Assembly: GCA_030697205.1 (NCBI GenBank)
Contig: JAUYQP010000006.1
Span: forward strand, 62,001 to 126,000
Reading direction: 5' to 3'
Length of the DNA stretch: 64,000 nucleotides
From: Mycobacteriales bacterium
Lineage (GTDB): Bacteria > Actinomycetota > Actinomycetes > Mycobacteriales > SCTD01
In this document: positions 45,552 to 53,611 of the stretch, one piece after another
Position numbering within the stretch: the stretch's first letter is position 1
Layout: the number at the start of each line of letters is the position of its first letter
Translations under genes and position numbers: made by a program
Notes under the pieces: generated by a model
Seen by the model: the letters and a program-made list of their open reading frames with translations, nothing else
Database searches by the model: none
What the model was told of the DNA's origin: nothing

Positions 45552-48410
45552 ATGCGCAGCCCCGCCCGCACGCTCACCGCCGTCCTGGCCGCCGTCACCG
45601 GCGTCGTCGGCGGGCTCGTCGCGACCCCGACGCCCGCCGTGGCCGCCGAGACCTACGCCCGCCCCGCCGGTGACGTCTTCGAGGTCCAGGGCCACGGCTG
45701 GGGCCACGGCCGCGGGATGTCGCAGTGGGGCGCGCAGGGGGCGGCCAGCAAGGGCCTGACCGCCGACCAGATCACCGGCTTCTACTACCCGGGCACCGCG
45801 AAGACGGTCCTCGCCGACGCCGCGATCCGGGTGCTGCTGCAGGCCGACGAGGGCGTCGACACCCAGGTGGTCCCCAGCGACGGCCTGGAGGCCACCGACG
45901 TCGCGACCGGCGCGTCGCTCGCGCTGTCGACGACCCCGAAGCGCTGGCGCGCGCTCGCGACCTCCGCCGGTCTCGCGCTGCAGAGCTGGGACGGCTCGAC
46001 CTGGACCGGTGTGCCGCTCGATGGCAAGGCCGCGGTCGCCGGCCCGCTGCGCTTCTCCGGCACGACCTTCGTGCGGGTCGTCTTCCCCGGCGGCACCAGC
46101 CGCGACTATCGCGGTCACGTGCAGGCCGTGAAGACCGGGACCACCTCGCTGCAGACCATCGACACCCTCGGCCTCGAGGACTACCTGCTCGGCGTCGTCC
46201 CGCGCGAGTCCAGCGCCTCCTGGGCCGCGGCAGCCCTGCAGTCGCAGGCGATCGCGGCCCGGTCCTACTCCGCCAACAAGCGCTCGCGGGTCCCGAGCAG
46301 CGCCCGCTACGACATCTGCGACACCACCCAGTGCCAGGTCTTCGGCGGCAGCGCGAGCTACACCGCGAGCGGCACGCGGACCTCGCTCGAGCCGGCCTCG
46401 ACGACCGAGGCGGTCCGCGCCACCAAGGGCGTCGTCAGGACGTACGACGGCACCCCCATCTTCTCGGAGTACTCCTCGAGCAACGGCGGCTGGTCCACCA
46501 CCGGCGGCCAGCCCTACCTCGTCGCCCAGCGCGACGACTACGACGGCCTCGTCGCTAACAGCGTGCACGAGTGGAAGGCGCAGCTGCGGGTCTCCGACGT
46601 CGAGCGGCGCTACCCCGCACTGGGGTCGCTGGTCTCGATGGAGGTGACCGAGCGCGACGGCAACGGCGAATGGGGCGGGCGGGTCAAGCAGGTCGTCCTG
46701 CGCGGCACCAAGGACGGCGCGGCGACGACCGTGAAGACCACCGGCGCCGGCATCTACAACGCGCGCTCGTGGCCGGCCAACGGTGACGGCCTGCGCTCGT
46801 CGTGGTGGCGGTTCGTGCCGGCCAGTGGCTCGAAGGTCGTCAGCCAGTCCGCCGCGCCGCGGCTGGTCAAGGCTCCTGGTCCGTCGACCGGCGCGGTGAC
46901 GGCCGTCATCGAGAACACCGGCACGACGTCCTGGTCGACCGACGGGCTGCACCTCGCGGTGGCAAGCCCCCCCGGCGAGGCAGACCCGCTGGCCGGTGGC
47001 AGCACGACGCCCGGCGCCTACACGGGCTCGGCGACCAGCATCGCGCCGGGTGAGCGGGCGGAGTTCCGGGTCGCGCTCGACGCCGCCGGGGTCGCCCCCG
47101 GCACGCACGGCCGCGCCTACCGGCTGCGGATCGGGACGGGCCCGCTGTTTGGCGCGACCGTCAGCTGGCGGATCCCCGTCGACGCGGCGTTGTGGGCCGG
47201 GACCCCGGCCGCAGCGCCGGCTGCCGCCCCCGGCAGCACGGCCACCTCCACCGCCCCCGACGCGCCGTCGCCGGTCTTCGCCGACGGCCGCACCGTCGTC
47301 GTCCCTCGCACCGGCGACACCACGGTGCGCCTCGCGGTGCGCAACACCGGCAACCTGACCTGGCCGGCCGGGCCGACGACCCCGCTCCTGCTGGGCACCA
47401 GCGCCGCCCGTGACCGCGCGAGCGCGAGCGCCGGACCGACCTGGCTGAGCCCCAAGCGGGCCGCCCGGATGGCCGGCACCGCCGACGTCGCGCCCGACGC
47501 GACCGCGAGCTTCGACCTGCCGCTCGTCGGCAACGGCCTCGCCGCCGGGGTGACGAGTGAGTCCTTCGAGCCGCTGTGGGAGGGAAAGCACTGGGTCGAC
47601 GGGGCGCCGACCACCCTCACCGTGGTCCGCACCGACCCGACCGTCTCGCGCCTCGCGAGCGCCGACACGCTGCCCCCTGCGAGTTTCACGGTGCCTGCAG
47701 CGCCCAACGGGACCGCCACCCTCACCATCCGGCTGCGCAACCTCGGCAGCTCGCCCTGGCAGGTCGGCAGCGAGTCGCTCGGCACCGCCAGTGACAAGGC
47801 CTACCCGCTCGCCACCGCGGCGTGGCCGTCGCCGTCGCGGCCACCGGCCCTCGCGCGCAACGTCACCCGGCCCGGCGTGACGACCGTCCACCCCGGCGAG
47901 GTCGGTGAGTGGAAGGTGCCGTTGTCGGCGTACAAGAAGCCGGTCGGCGACCACGTCCTGCGGCTGCAGGCGGTCGGTGCGACCGCCCGCTACGGCCCGG
48001 TCGTCACCGCCACCGCGAAGGTCGTCAAGGCTGTCGTGAGCGGCAGCCTCGTCGCCGTGCGGTCCGGGGTCACCGTGCCGCGCACCGGCACCGCGACGGT
48101 GTGGTTCGACGTGAAGAACACCGGCAACACCGCCTGGCCGGTCAAGGGCGTCGTGCGCTCGACCGCCCTGACGAGCGGTTCCCCGTCGCGGCACTCGTCC
48201 TGGCTGACGGCGACCCGGCCCTCGCCGGTGACGGCCAACCTCAGCCGGCCGGGCGGCACCTACGTCAGCCCCGGCCAGGTCGCGCGGTTCTCCTTCGTGC
48301 TCGCCGGCAACGGCCGGAGCGCGGGCTCGCGCACCGAGCAGTTCGGCGTGCTGTGGGAGGGCTTCGCCGGGACCGCGCTGAAGGTCTCCCTGCCCTACCG
48401 GGTCGGCTGA
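45552..48410 (+). CDS. Secreted SpoIID/LytB-domain protein with four C-terminal Ig-like repeats
   Basis: A 952-residue exported protein. After a signal peptide (1-31) the SpoIID domain (about 45-390) starts GHGWGHGRGMSQWGAQGAA and has LEDYLLGVVPRESSASW, the catalytic region of peptidoglycan lytic transglycosylases of this family. The tail (about 430-952) has four domains with a repeated N-T/L-G-x-x-x-W core at about 453, 596, 728 and 854 (ENTGTTSW, RNTGNLTW, RNLGSSPW, KNTGNTAW), each ending near an LWEG or similar strand. They resemble NBR1-type Ig-like domains. This actinobacterium need not sporulate; such proteins are common in the group. Signal peptide and lack of anchor point to secretion. 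Confidence 0.87.
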   Translation: MRSPARTLTAVLAAVTGVVGGLVATPTPAVAAETYARPAGDVFEVQGHGWGHGRGMSQWGAQGAASKGLTADQITGFYYPGTAKTVLADAAIRVLLQADEGVDTQVVPSDGLEATDVATGASLALSTTPKRWRALATSAGLALQSWDGSTWTGVPLDGKAAVAGPLRFSGTTFVRVVFPGGTSRDYRGHVQAVKTGTTSLQTIDTLGLEDYLLGVVPRESSASWAAAALQSQAIAARSYSANKRSRVPSSARYDICDTTQCQVFGGSASYTASGTRTSLEPASTTEAVRATKGVVRTYDGTPIFSEYSSSNGGWSTTGGQPYLVAQRDDYDGLVANSVHEWKAQLRVSDVERRYPALGSLVSMEVTERDGNGEWGGRVKQVVLRGTKDGAATTVKTTGAGIYNARSWPANGDGLRSSWWRFVPASGSKVVSQSAAPRLVKAPGPSTGAVTAVIENTGTTSWSTDGLHLAVASPPGEADPLAGGSTTPGAYTGSATSIAPGERAEFRVALDAAGVAPGTHGRAYRLRIGTGPLFGATVSWRIPVDAALWAGTPAAAPAAAPGSTATSTAPDAPSPVFADGRTVVVPRTGDTTVRLAVRNTGNLTWPAGPTTPLLLGTSAARDRASASAGPTWLSPKRAARMAGTADVAPDATASFDLPLVGNGLAAGVTSESFEPLWEGKHWVDGAPTTLTVVRTDPTVSRLASADTLPPASFTVPAAPNGTATLTIRLRNLGSSPWQVGSESLGTASDKAYPLATAAWPSPSRPPALARNVTRPGVTTVHPGEVGEWKVPLSAYKKPVGDHVLRLQAVGATARYGPVVTATAKVVKAVVSGSLVAVRSGVTVPRTGTATVWFDVKNTGNTAWPVKGVVRSTALTSGSPSRHSSWLTATRPSPVTANLSRPGGTYVSPGQVARFSFVLAGNGRSAGSRTEQFGVLWEGFAGTALKVSLPYRVG

Positions 48411-49499
48411 GTGCGGGTCGGGCTGCTGCTCGAGCAGCTGCTCGCGCCGGTGCCCGGCGGGACCGGTCGCTACAGCCGCGAGATCGGCGCGGCGCTCGCG
48501 CGCACCGGGGCAGTCGAGGTCGACGGCTGGGTCGCAGCGCACCGCGACACCACCGCCGCCGAGGTCGACGGCGTGGGTGGTCCGCACCGGCTGCGGCTGC
48601 CCCGCCGGCCGCTGGTCGCGGCCTGGGAGCGCGGGACCGGACCGGGTGTGCCCTGCGACGTCGTGCACGCACCGACGCCGCTCGCCCCACCGCGACGCAG
48701 GACCCCGCTGGTCGTCACCGTCCACGACGCGGTGCCGTGGACGCACCCGTCGACCCTCACGCCGCGCGGCGTCCGCTGGCACCGACGGGTCGTCGAGCGG
48801 GCCGCCCGCGACGCCGACCTCGTGGTGGTGCCGACCCACGCCGTGGCCGCCGAGCTGCGCCACCACGTGCGGATCGCCCCCGACCGGCTGCTGGTCGTCG
48901 GCGAGGGCGTGAGCGGAGAGCTCGACCTGCCGCCCGACGCGGACGCGCGGGCCGCCGCGATGGACCTGCCGGAGCGGTTCCTGCTGACCGTCGCGACGCT
49001 CGAGCCGCGCAAGGGGCTGGCCGACCTGGTCCGGGCGCTGGCCGACCGCGCGGCCCCGGACGTCCCGCTGCTGTGCGTCGGCCAGCCGGGCTGGGGCGAC
49101 CTTGCCTCGCCGGAGGAGCTGGCCGCGCAGGTCGGCCTCCCCCCCGGTCGGGTCCGTTCCCTCGGCCGGGTCCCCGACGCCGACCTCGCGGTGCTCCTTC
49201 GGCGCGCGACCGCGCTGGTGGTCCCGAGCCGCGCGGAGGGCTTCGGGCTGCCGCTGCTCGAGGCGATGGCGGTCGGGACCCCGGTCGTCGCGAGCCGGGC
49301 CCCGTCGCTCGTCGAGGTCGCCGGGGGAGCGGCCGTGCACGTCGACGTGGCGGGCCTGCCCCTGGCCCTGCGGGAGGTGGTCGAGGACGACGCGGTCCGC
49401 TCGCGGCTGCGCCTCGCCGGACCCGCGCGGGCCGCGGCCTTCACCTGGGACGGCGCGGCGCGGCTGCTGGTCGAGGCCTACCGCTCGCTGCGGGCGTAG
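48411..49499 (+). CDS. GT4 glycosyltransferase
   Basis: A 362-residue GT-B enzyme without an insert. GGTGRYSREIGAALA is the acceptor-half glycine loop; VTVHDAVPW, ATLEPRKGLADL and RAEGFGLPLLEAMAVGTPVVASR are the GT4 donor-half motifs. It starts directly after the SpoIID gene stop with no gap. Nearest relatives in the window are the GT4s at 31198 and 49538. Sugar unknown. Its TAG stop begins a TAGGCT hexamer (49497-49502). Confidence 0.9.
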   Translation: MRVGLLLEQLLAPVPGGTGRYSREIGAALARTGAVEVDGWVAAHRDTTAAEVDGVGGPHRLRLPRRPLVAAWERGTGPGVPCDVVHAPTPLAPPRRRTPLVVTVHDAVPWTHPSTLTPRGVRWHRRVVERAARDADLVVVPTHAVAAELRHHVRIAPDRLLVVGEGVSGELDLPPDADARAAAMDLPERFLLTVATLEPRKGLADLVRALADRAAPDVPLLCVGQPGWGDLASPEELAAQVGLPPGRVRSLGRVPDADLAVLLRRATALVVPSRAEGFGLPLLEAMAVGTPVVASRAPSLVEVAGGAAVHVDVAGLPLALREVVEDDAVRSRLRLAGPARAAAFTWDGAARLLVEAYRSLRA

Positions 49500-49537
49500 G
49501 CTGACGAGCACAGATCGCACCTCGGAAGGAGCCTCCG

Positions 49538-50686
49538 CTGTCCAGCACGGACCCGCGCGTCCTCATCGACGCGACGGCCGTCCCCGCGGACAGGGGTGGT
49601 GTCGGGCGCTACGTCGACGGGTTGCTGCAGGCGCTCGCCGCCGCGGGCGCCCCCGTCGCGGTCGCCTGCCAGCGCGCCGACGCCGAGCGCTACGGCCGGC
49701 TCGCGCCTGAGGCGCGCGTCGTCGCCGGTCCGGCCGCGATCGCGCACCGCCCCGCCCGCCTCGCCTGGGAGCAGACCGGCCTGCCGTTGGTCGCGCAGCA
49801 GGTCGACGCCCAGGTCGTCCACTCGCCGCACTACACGATGCCGCTGCGTGCCGGCCGGCCCGTCGTCGTCACCGTCCACGACGCCACCTTCTTCACCGAG
49901 CCCGAGATGCACACCTCGGTCAAGGGCACGTTCTTCCGCTCCGCGACCCGCACCGCGCTGCGCCGCTCGGCCCGCGTCGTCGTGCCGTCCAAGGCCACCC
50001 GCGACGAGATCATCCGGGTGCTCGACGCCGACGCCACGAAGATCGACGTCGCCTACCACGGTGTCGACCAGACGACCTTCCACGTCCCGAGCGACGCCGA
50101 GAAGGCCCGCGTGCAGGCGCGCCTCGGCCTGCGCACCGAGCAGGGCGCGCAGCCCTACGTCGCCTTCTTGTCGACGCTCGAGCCGCGCAAGAACGTCCCC
50201 GGTCTGATCCGCGGCTGGGTCCAGGCCGTCAGGGACCGGCCCGACCCGCCCGCGCTGGTGCTCGCCGGCGGCGCCGGCTGGGACGAGACCATCGACGGCG
50301 CCATCGCCGAGGTCCCGCCGCACCTGCGGGTGCTGCGCCCGGGCTACCTGCGCTACACCGACCTGCCCGGCTACCTCGGCGGCGCGCTCGTGGTCGCCTA
50401 CCCCTCCCACGGTGAGGGCTTCGGCCTGCCGGTGCTCGAGGCGATGGCCTGCGGCGCCCCGGTCCTCACGACGCCTCGGTTGTCGCTGCCCGAGGTCGGC
50501 GGTGACGCGGTCGCCTACACCGAGCCCGACCCCGCCGCGATCGCCGCCGGGCTCACCGCGCTGCTCGACGACGCCCCCCGCCGGGCCGCGCTCGGCGAGG
50601 CCGGCCACGCGCGCTCGCTCGAGTTCACCTGGGCCCACAGCGCCGAGGCCCACCTCGCGAGCTACACCCGCGCGGTGTCCGGATGA
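49538..50686 (+). CDS. GT4 glycosyltransferase, probable CTG start
   Basis: A 382-residue GT-B enzyme. The N-terminal LIDATAVPADRGGVGRYVDG is the standard start of this GT4 group, but no ATG, GTG or TTG precedes it in frame after the previous gene. A CTG at 49538 follows GGAAGGAG with six bases between, the best ribosome site nearby, so I call it the start. A TTG 28 codons later would remove the glycine loop and is unlikely. Later motifs: VTVHDATFFTE, STLEPRKNVPGLI and SHGEGFGLPVLEAMACGAPVLTT. Confidence 0.85.
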   Translation: MSSTDPRVLIDATAVPADRGGVGRYVDGLLQALAAAGAPVAVACQRADAERYGRLAPEARVVAGPAAIAHRPARLAWEQTGLPLVAQQVDAQVVHSPHYTMPLRAGRPVVVTVHDATFFTEPEMHTSVKGTFFRSATRTALRRSARVVVPSKATRDEIIRVLDADATKIDVAYHGVDQTTFHVPSDAEKARVQARLGLRTEQGAQPYVAFLSTLEPRKNVPGLIRGWVQAVRDRPDPPALVLAGGAGWDETIDGAIAEVPPHLRVLRPGYLRYTDLPGYLGGALVVAYPSHGEGFGLPVLEAMACGAPVLTTPRLSLPEVGGDAVAYTEPDPAAIAAGLTALLDDAPRRAALGEAGHARSLEFTWAHSAEAHLASYTRAVSG

Positions 50687-50699
50687 GGTCCCTTCCGGC

Positions 50700-51587
50700 A
50701 TGACGACCCGGCCCGTCCGGGTCGTCGTCGTGACCTACTCGCCCGGCGACGCGCTGCCCGCGTTCCTGGACTCCCTCGCCGCCGCGACCTCGCTGCCCTA
50801 TGAGGTCGTCCTCGCCGACAACGGCTCGACCGACGGCGTCCCGGAGGCCTGTGCCGGTGGTCACGTCACGCTGCTGCCGACCGGCGGCAACCTCGGCTAC
50901 GGCAAGGCCGCCAACCTCGGGGCGTCGGGCTTCGAGGGCGAGTGGCTGGTGGTCGCCAACCCCGACGTCGTCTGGGAACCGGGTGCGCTCGACGCGCTGA
51001 TCGACGCCGCCGGGCGCTGGCCCGCCGCCGGCTGCCTCGGGCCCGCGATCCGCACCCCGGACGGCGCGCTCTACCCCTCCGCGCGCGCCTTTCCCTCGCT
51101 CGGCCGCGGCATCGGCCACGCCGTGCTCGGTCCGTTCTGGCCCCGCAACCCCTGGACCCGCTCCTACCGCGCCGAGGTCGGCCGCCCGGTCGAGGGCACC
51201 ACCGGCTGGCTGTCCGGCTCATGCATGCTGCTGCGCCGGCGGGCCTTCGAGTCGGTGGCCGGCTTCGACCCGTCGTACTTCATGTACTGCGAGGACATGG
51301 ACCTCTGCCACCGCCTTGCCCTGTCGAGCTGGCAGAACGTCTACGTCCCGTCCGCCGTCATCACCCACACAGGCGGTCACGCGACCGCGCGCGCCGGCCG
51401 TGCGATGGTCGCCGAGCACCACCGCTCGCTCTACCGCTACCTCTCACGGCAGTACGACGGGATCGCGCTCGCCCCGTTGCGTGCTCTGCTCGCCGTGGGC
51501 CTGGCCGTCCGCTACCTCGTGTCGACGCGCGTCCGCGCGGTCGGCGAGGGCGCTGCGCCCACCCGCTCCGCCGACCTGCTCGACTGA
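50700..51587 (+). CDS. wbbL: WbbL-like GT2 rhamnosyltransferase
   Basis: A 295-residue GT-A enzyme. VVVTYSPGDALPAFLDSL, VLADNGSTDGVPEA and NPDVVWEPGALDAL are the donor half, and GPFWPRNPWTRSYRAE followed by WLSGSCMLLRRRAFESV and FMYCEDMDLCHR the acceptor half. The whole matches the order and wording of mycobacterial WbbL (Rv3265c, from memory), which adds L-rhamnose to the GlcNAc-PP-decaprenol linker of arabinogalactan. It sits directly upstream of manC as in mycobacteria. Without mycolic-acid genes visible, its acceptor here could differ. Confidence 0.85.
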   Translation: MTTRPVRVVVVTYSPGDALPAFLDSLAAATSLPYEVVLADNGSTDGVPEACAGGHVTLLPTGGNLGYGKAANLGASGFEGEWLVVANPDVVWEPGALDALIDAAGRWPAAGCLGPAIRTPDGALYPSARAFPSLGRGIGHAVLGPFWPRNPWTRSYRAEVGRPVEGTTGWLSGSCMLLRRRAFESVAGFDPSYFMYCEDMDLCHRLALSSWQNVYVPSAVITHTGGHATARAGRAMVAEHHRSLYRYLSRQYDGIALAPLRALLAVGLAVRYLVSTRVRAVGEGAAPTRSADLLD

Positions 51588-51604
51588 CGACCCCGGGAGA
51601 CCCC

Positions 51605-52657
51605 GTGCGCCACGCCCTCATCCTCGCCGGCGGCTCCGGCACCCGCCTGTGGCCGTTCTCGACCGCGGGCCTGCCCAAGCAGCTGGTCCCGCTGCTGGCG
51701 GGCCGGTCGCTGCTCGACGTCGCGGTCGCGCGCGCGACGTCCGTCGTGCACGCCGACCGGGTCTGGCTCGGTGCCGGCGAGCAGCTGCGCGGGGCGGTCT
51801 CCGCCGTCGACGGGCTGCGTCCCGACCGGCTGGTCATCGAGCCCTCCGGTCGCGACACCCTGCCGGCGGTCGCACTGGGCATGGCGACGATCGCCGCCTC
51901 CGACCCCGACGCGGTCGTCGCGGTCCTCACCGCCGACCACCTCATCGAGCCGGTCGACTCCTTCGCCGAGACGCTCGCGCGGGCCTTCGAGCTCGCGGAG
52001 GCGCGGGGCGACGCGCTGGTGACCTTCGGCGTCGTGCCCGACCACCCGGCGACCGGCTTCGGCTACCTCGAGCTCGGGGCGCCGCTGTCGGGCGAGGCTC
52101 GCGTCGTGGCGCGCTTCGCCGAGAAGCCCGACGCAGCCCGTGCCGAGGAGCTCGTCGCGGCGGGTGCCCTGTGGAACTCCGGGATGTTCGTCTGGCAGGC
52201 CTCGGCGCTGCTCGCCGCGGTCGAGGCCTTCGCGCCCTCGACCGCCGCGCTGGTCGCGCGCGTCGTCGCGGGCGACTCCTCGGCGTGGGAGGAGATCCCG
52301 AAGCTGTCGGTCGACTACGGCGTCATGGAGCCGGCCTCGACGTCGCCGGACTTCACCGTCGCGGCCCTGCCGCTCGACGCGCGCTGGCTCGACGTCGGCT
52401 CCTGGCCCGCCTACGGCGACGCCGTCGGCCGCGACGACGCCGGCAACGCCGTCTCCGCACCGCTCGCCGTCGTGCACGGCTCGACCGACTGCGTCGTGGC
52501 CTCCTCCGACCCCGACCACCTCGTCGCGCTCGTCGGCTGCGAGGGCCTCGTCGTCGTCCACACCCCGACGGCCACGCTGGTGATGCCGGCCGCCGAGGCG
52601 CAGCGCGTCAAGGAGCTGCACGCCCTCGTCGCCGAGCGCGCGCCCGGCCTCGCATGA
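51605..52657 (+). CDS. manC: Mannose-1-phosphate guanylyltransferase
   Basis: A 350-residue nucleotidyltransferase that makes GDP-mannose from mannose-1-phosphate and GTP. The N-terminal GGSGTRLWPFS (9-19) is the catalytic glycine/arginine loop, LPKQLVPLL follows, and RFAEKPD and NSGMFVW are the sugar-binding motifs. It corresponds to mycobacterial ManB (Rv3264c, from memory). Start GTG at 51605. The region just after it has two strong inverted repeats. Confidence 0.94.
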   Translation: MRHALILAGGSGTRLWPFSTAGLPKQLVPLLAGRSLLDVAVARATSVVHADRVWLGAGEQLRGAVSAVDGLRPDRLVIEPSGRDTLPAVALGMATIAASDPDAVVAVLTADHLIEPVDSFAETLARAFELAEARGDALVTFGVVPDHPATGFGYLELGAPLSGEARVVARFAEKPDAARAEELVAAGALWNSGMFVWQASALLAAVEAFAPSTAALVARVVAGDSSAWEEIPKLSVDYGVMEPASTSPDFTVAALPLDARWLDVGSWPAYGDAVGRDDAGNAVSAPLAVVHGSTDCVVASSDPDHLVALVGCEGLVVVHTPTATLVMPAAEAQRVKELHALVAERAPGLA

Positions 52658-52681
52658 CCCGCTGCACCGTCCCCGTCCACC

Positions 52682-52700
52682 GCCTGACTCGAGGTCAGGC
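52682..52700 (+). terminator. Hairpin after manC
   Basis: GCCTGAC and GTCAGGC form a perfect 7-base stem around a TCGAG loop, 25 bases after the manC stop. No T run. Likely an intrinsic terminator. Confidence 0.55.
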
Positions 52701-52714
52701 ACGCCTCACCGCGC

Positions 52715-52814
52715 GCCTTGCTGCAGTGCACGCCCAGCGCGTGCACTGCACACGCTCGCGGTCTGGGACCACGGCGTGTGAGCTGCACGCGGGGAGCGTG
52801 CAGTGCAGCAAGGC
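52715..52814. repeat. Nested 100-base inverted repeat after manC
   Basis: Outer arms 52715-52733 and 52796-52814 match at 18 of 19 positions. Inner arms 52739-52755 and 52774-52790 are also largely complementary. TGCAGTGCA or its complement TGCACTGCA appears three times. The whole can fold into one long cruciform or hairpin. It is far larger than a normal terminator and contains no gene; it may be a repeated mobile palindrome or a structured regulatory RNA. Confidence 0.7.
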
Positions 52815-52853
52815 GGCAGGGTGGCACGTGGCCGCCCTCGCCGGAGGCCACCG

Positions 52854-53126
52854 GTGAGCGTGTCCGGCGCGGCGCTCGGCCTCGGCTACGTGCTGGCCGT
52901 GCCGTTCACGCTCTTCCTGCCCGGGTTCCTGAGGCTGTGGCGGCGGCGCGAGCCGTGGGTGTTCGCCACCGCCCAGGTCGGTGCACTGCTCATCGTCATC
53001 GGCTGGGCGCAGAAGGGGGCGACCGCGTCCGCGCTCCTCAACGCCGCGTGGCTCGTCGGGCTGTCCGTGGCCTACGTCCGCGAGGGGCGCGTCAGGGCAC
53101 GAGCAGGTGGCCCTCGGCCATCGTGA
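52854..53126 (+). CDS. Small three-helix membrane protein
   Basis: A 90-residue protein that I do not recognise. Three hydrophobic segments (about 6-26, 36-56, 62-78) with a basic loop LRLWRRREPW between the first two. GTG at 52854 is chosen because GGAGG lies six bases before it; the longer frame to 52803 runs into the inverted repeat. Its end overlaps the small ABC ATPase gene on the other strand by 35 bases. Confidence 0.62.
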   Translation: MSVSGAALGLGYVLAVPFTLFLPGFLRLWRRREPWVFATAQVGALLIVIGWAQKGATASALLNAAWLVGLSVAYVREGRVRARAGGPRPS

Positions 53127-53571
53127 CGACGAGGTCGGCGGCCGCAGCCGCCCGCGCGTCGGTCTTGCAGACCACCAGCACCGCCCGGGTCGTCGCCGCC
53201 GTGCGCAGGGCGGCCAGCGCCTCCGCGACCGCCCGGTCGTCGAGGTAGCCGAGCGGCTCGTCGAGGAGCAGCGGCCGCGCGTCGGCCAGCGCACCGGCGA
53301 GCCGGACCCGCTGGCGCTCGCCACCGGACAGCGTCCACATCTCGCGCCCCGCCAGGTGCGGTGCGCCGAGGGCGTCGACGGCGACGTCGGAGTCGGTCCA
53401 CTCGTCGCCCGGGGGGGCGGTGAGCAGCGCGCAGCCGCCCGCGGCGGCCAGCAGCCGCAGCGCCGAGGTGGTGCCGCAGCCGGGCTCGCCGTCGACGACG
53501 ACGAGCCGGGGGAGCAGCACCACGTCGACAGACACGTCAGGGTCGGTCCCGGCCGCGCGCACCTGCTGCAT
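53092..53571 (-). CDS. Short ABC-type ATPase without the Walker A lysine
   Basis: A 159-residue ABC ATPase-like domain, much shorter than the usual 220-250. The P-loop reads GEPGCGTTS (28-36) with threonine where the catalytic lysine belongs (T34). The signature LSGGERQR (81-88), Walker B LLLDEP (101-106) and D-loop GYLDD are intact. It lacks most of the Q-loop helical region. No permease lies next to it; the small three-helix protein on the other strand is the only nearby membrane protein. It may be a regulator or a decaying gene. Start ATG at 53571. Confidence 0.7.
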   Translation of the reverse strand: MQQVRAAGTDPDVSVDVVLLPRLVVVDGEPGCGTTSALRLLAAAGGCALLTAPPGDEWTDSDVAVDALGAPHLAGREMWTLSGGERQRVRLAGALADARPLLLDEPLGYLDDRAVAEALAALRTAATTRAVLVVCKTDARAAAAADLVVTMAEGHLLVP

Positions 53572-53611
53572 CGGCCAGACGCTAGTCGGACCCGTGTCGC
53601 AGACTGCAGGG

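Noticed and set aside
42773-45598. Open frame of 941 codons on the minus strand
   Set aside because: The real gene is the last 366 codons (GT2). The upstream part overlaps the methyltransferase and flippase-like genes in other frames.
45477-49520. Open frame of 1347 codons on the minus strand
   Set aside because: It is antisense to the SpoIID protein and a GT4, which have clear domains and signal peptide. The shadow is rich in Arg, Gly and Ala with no motif.
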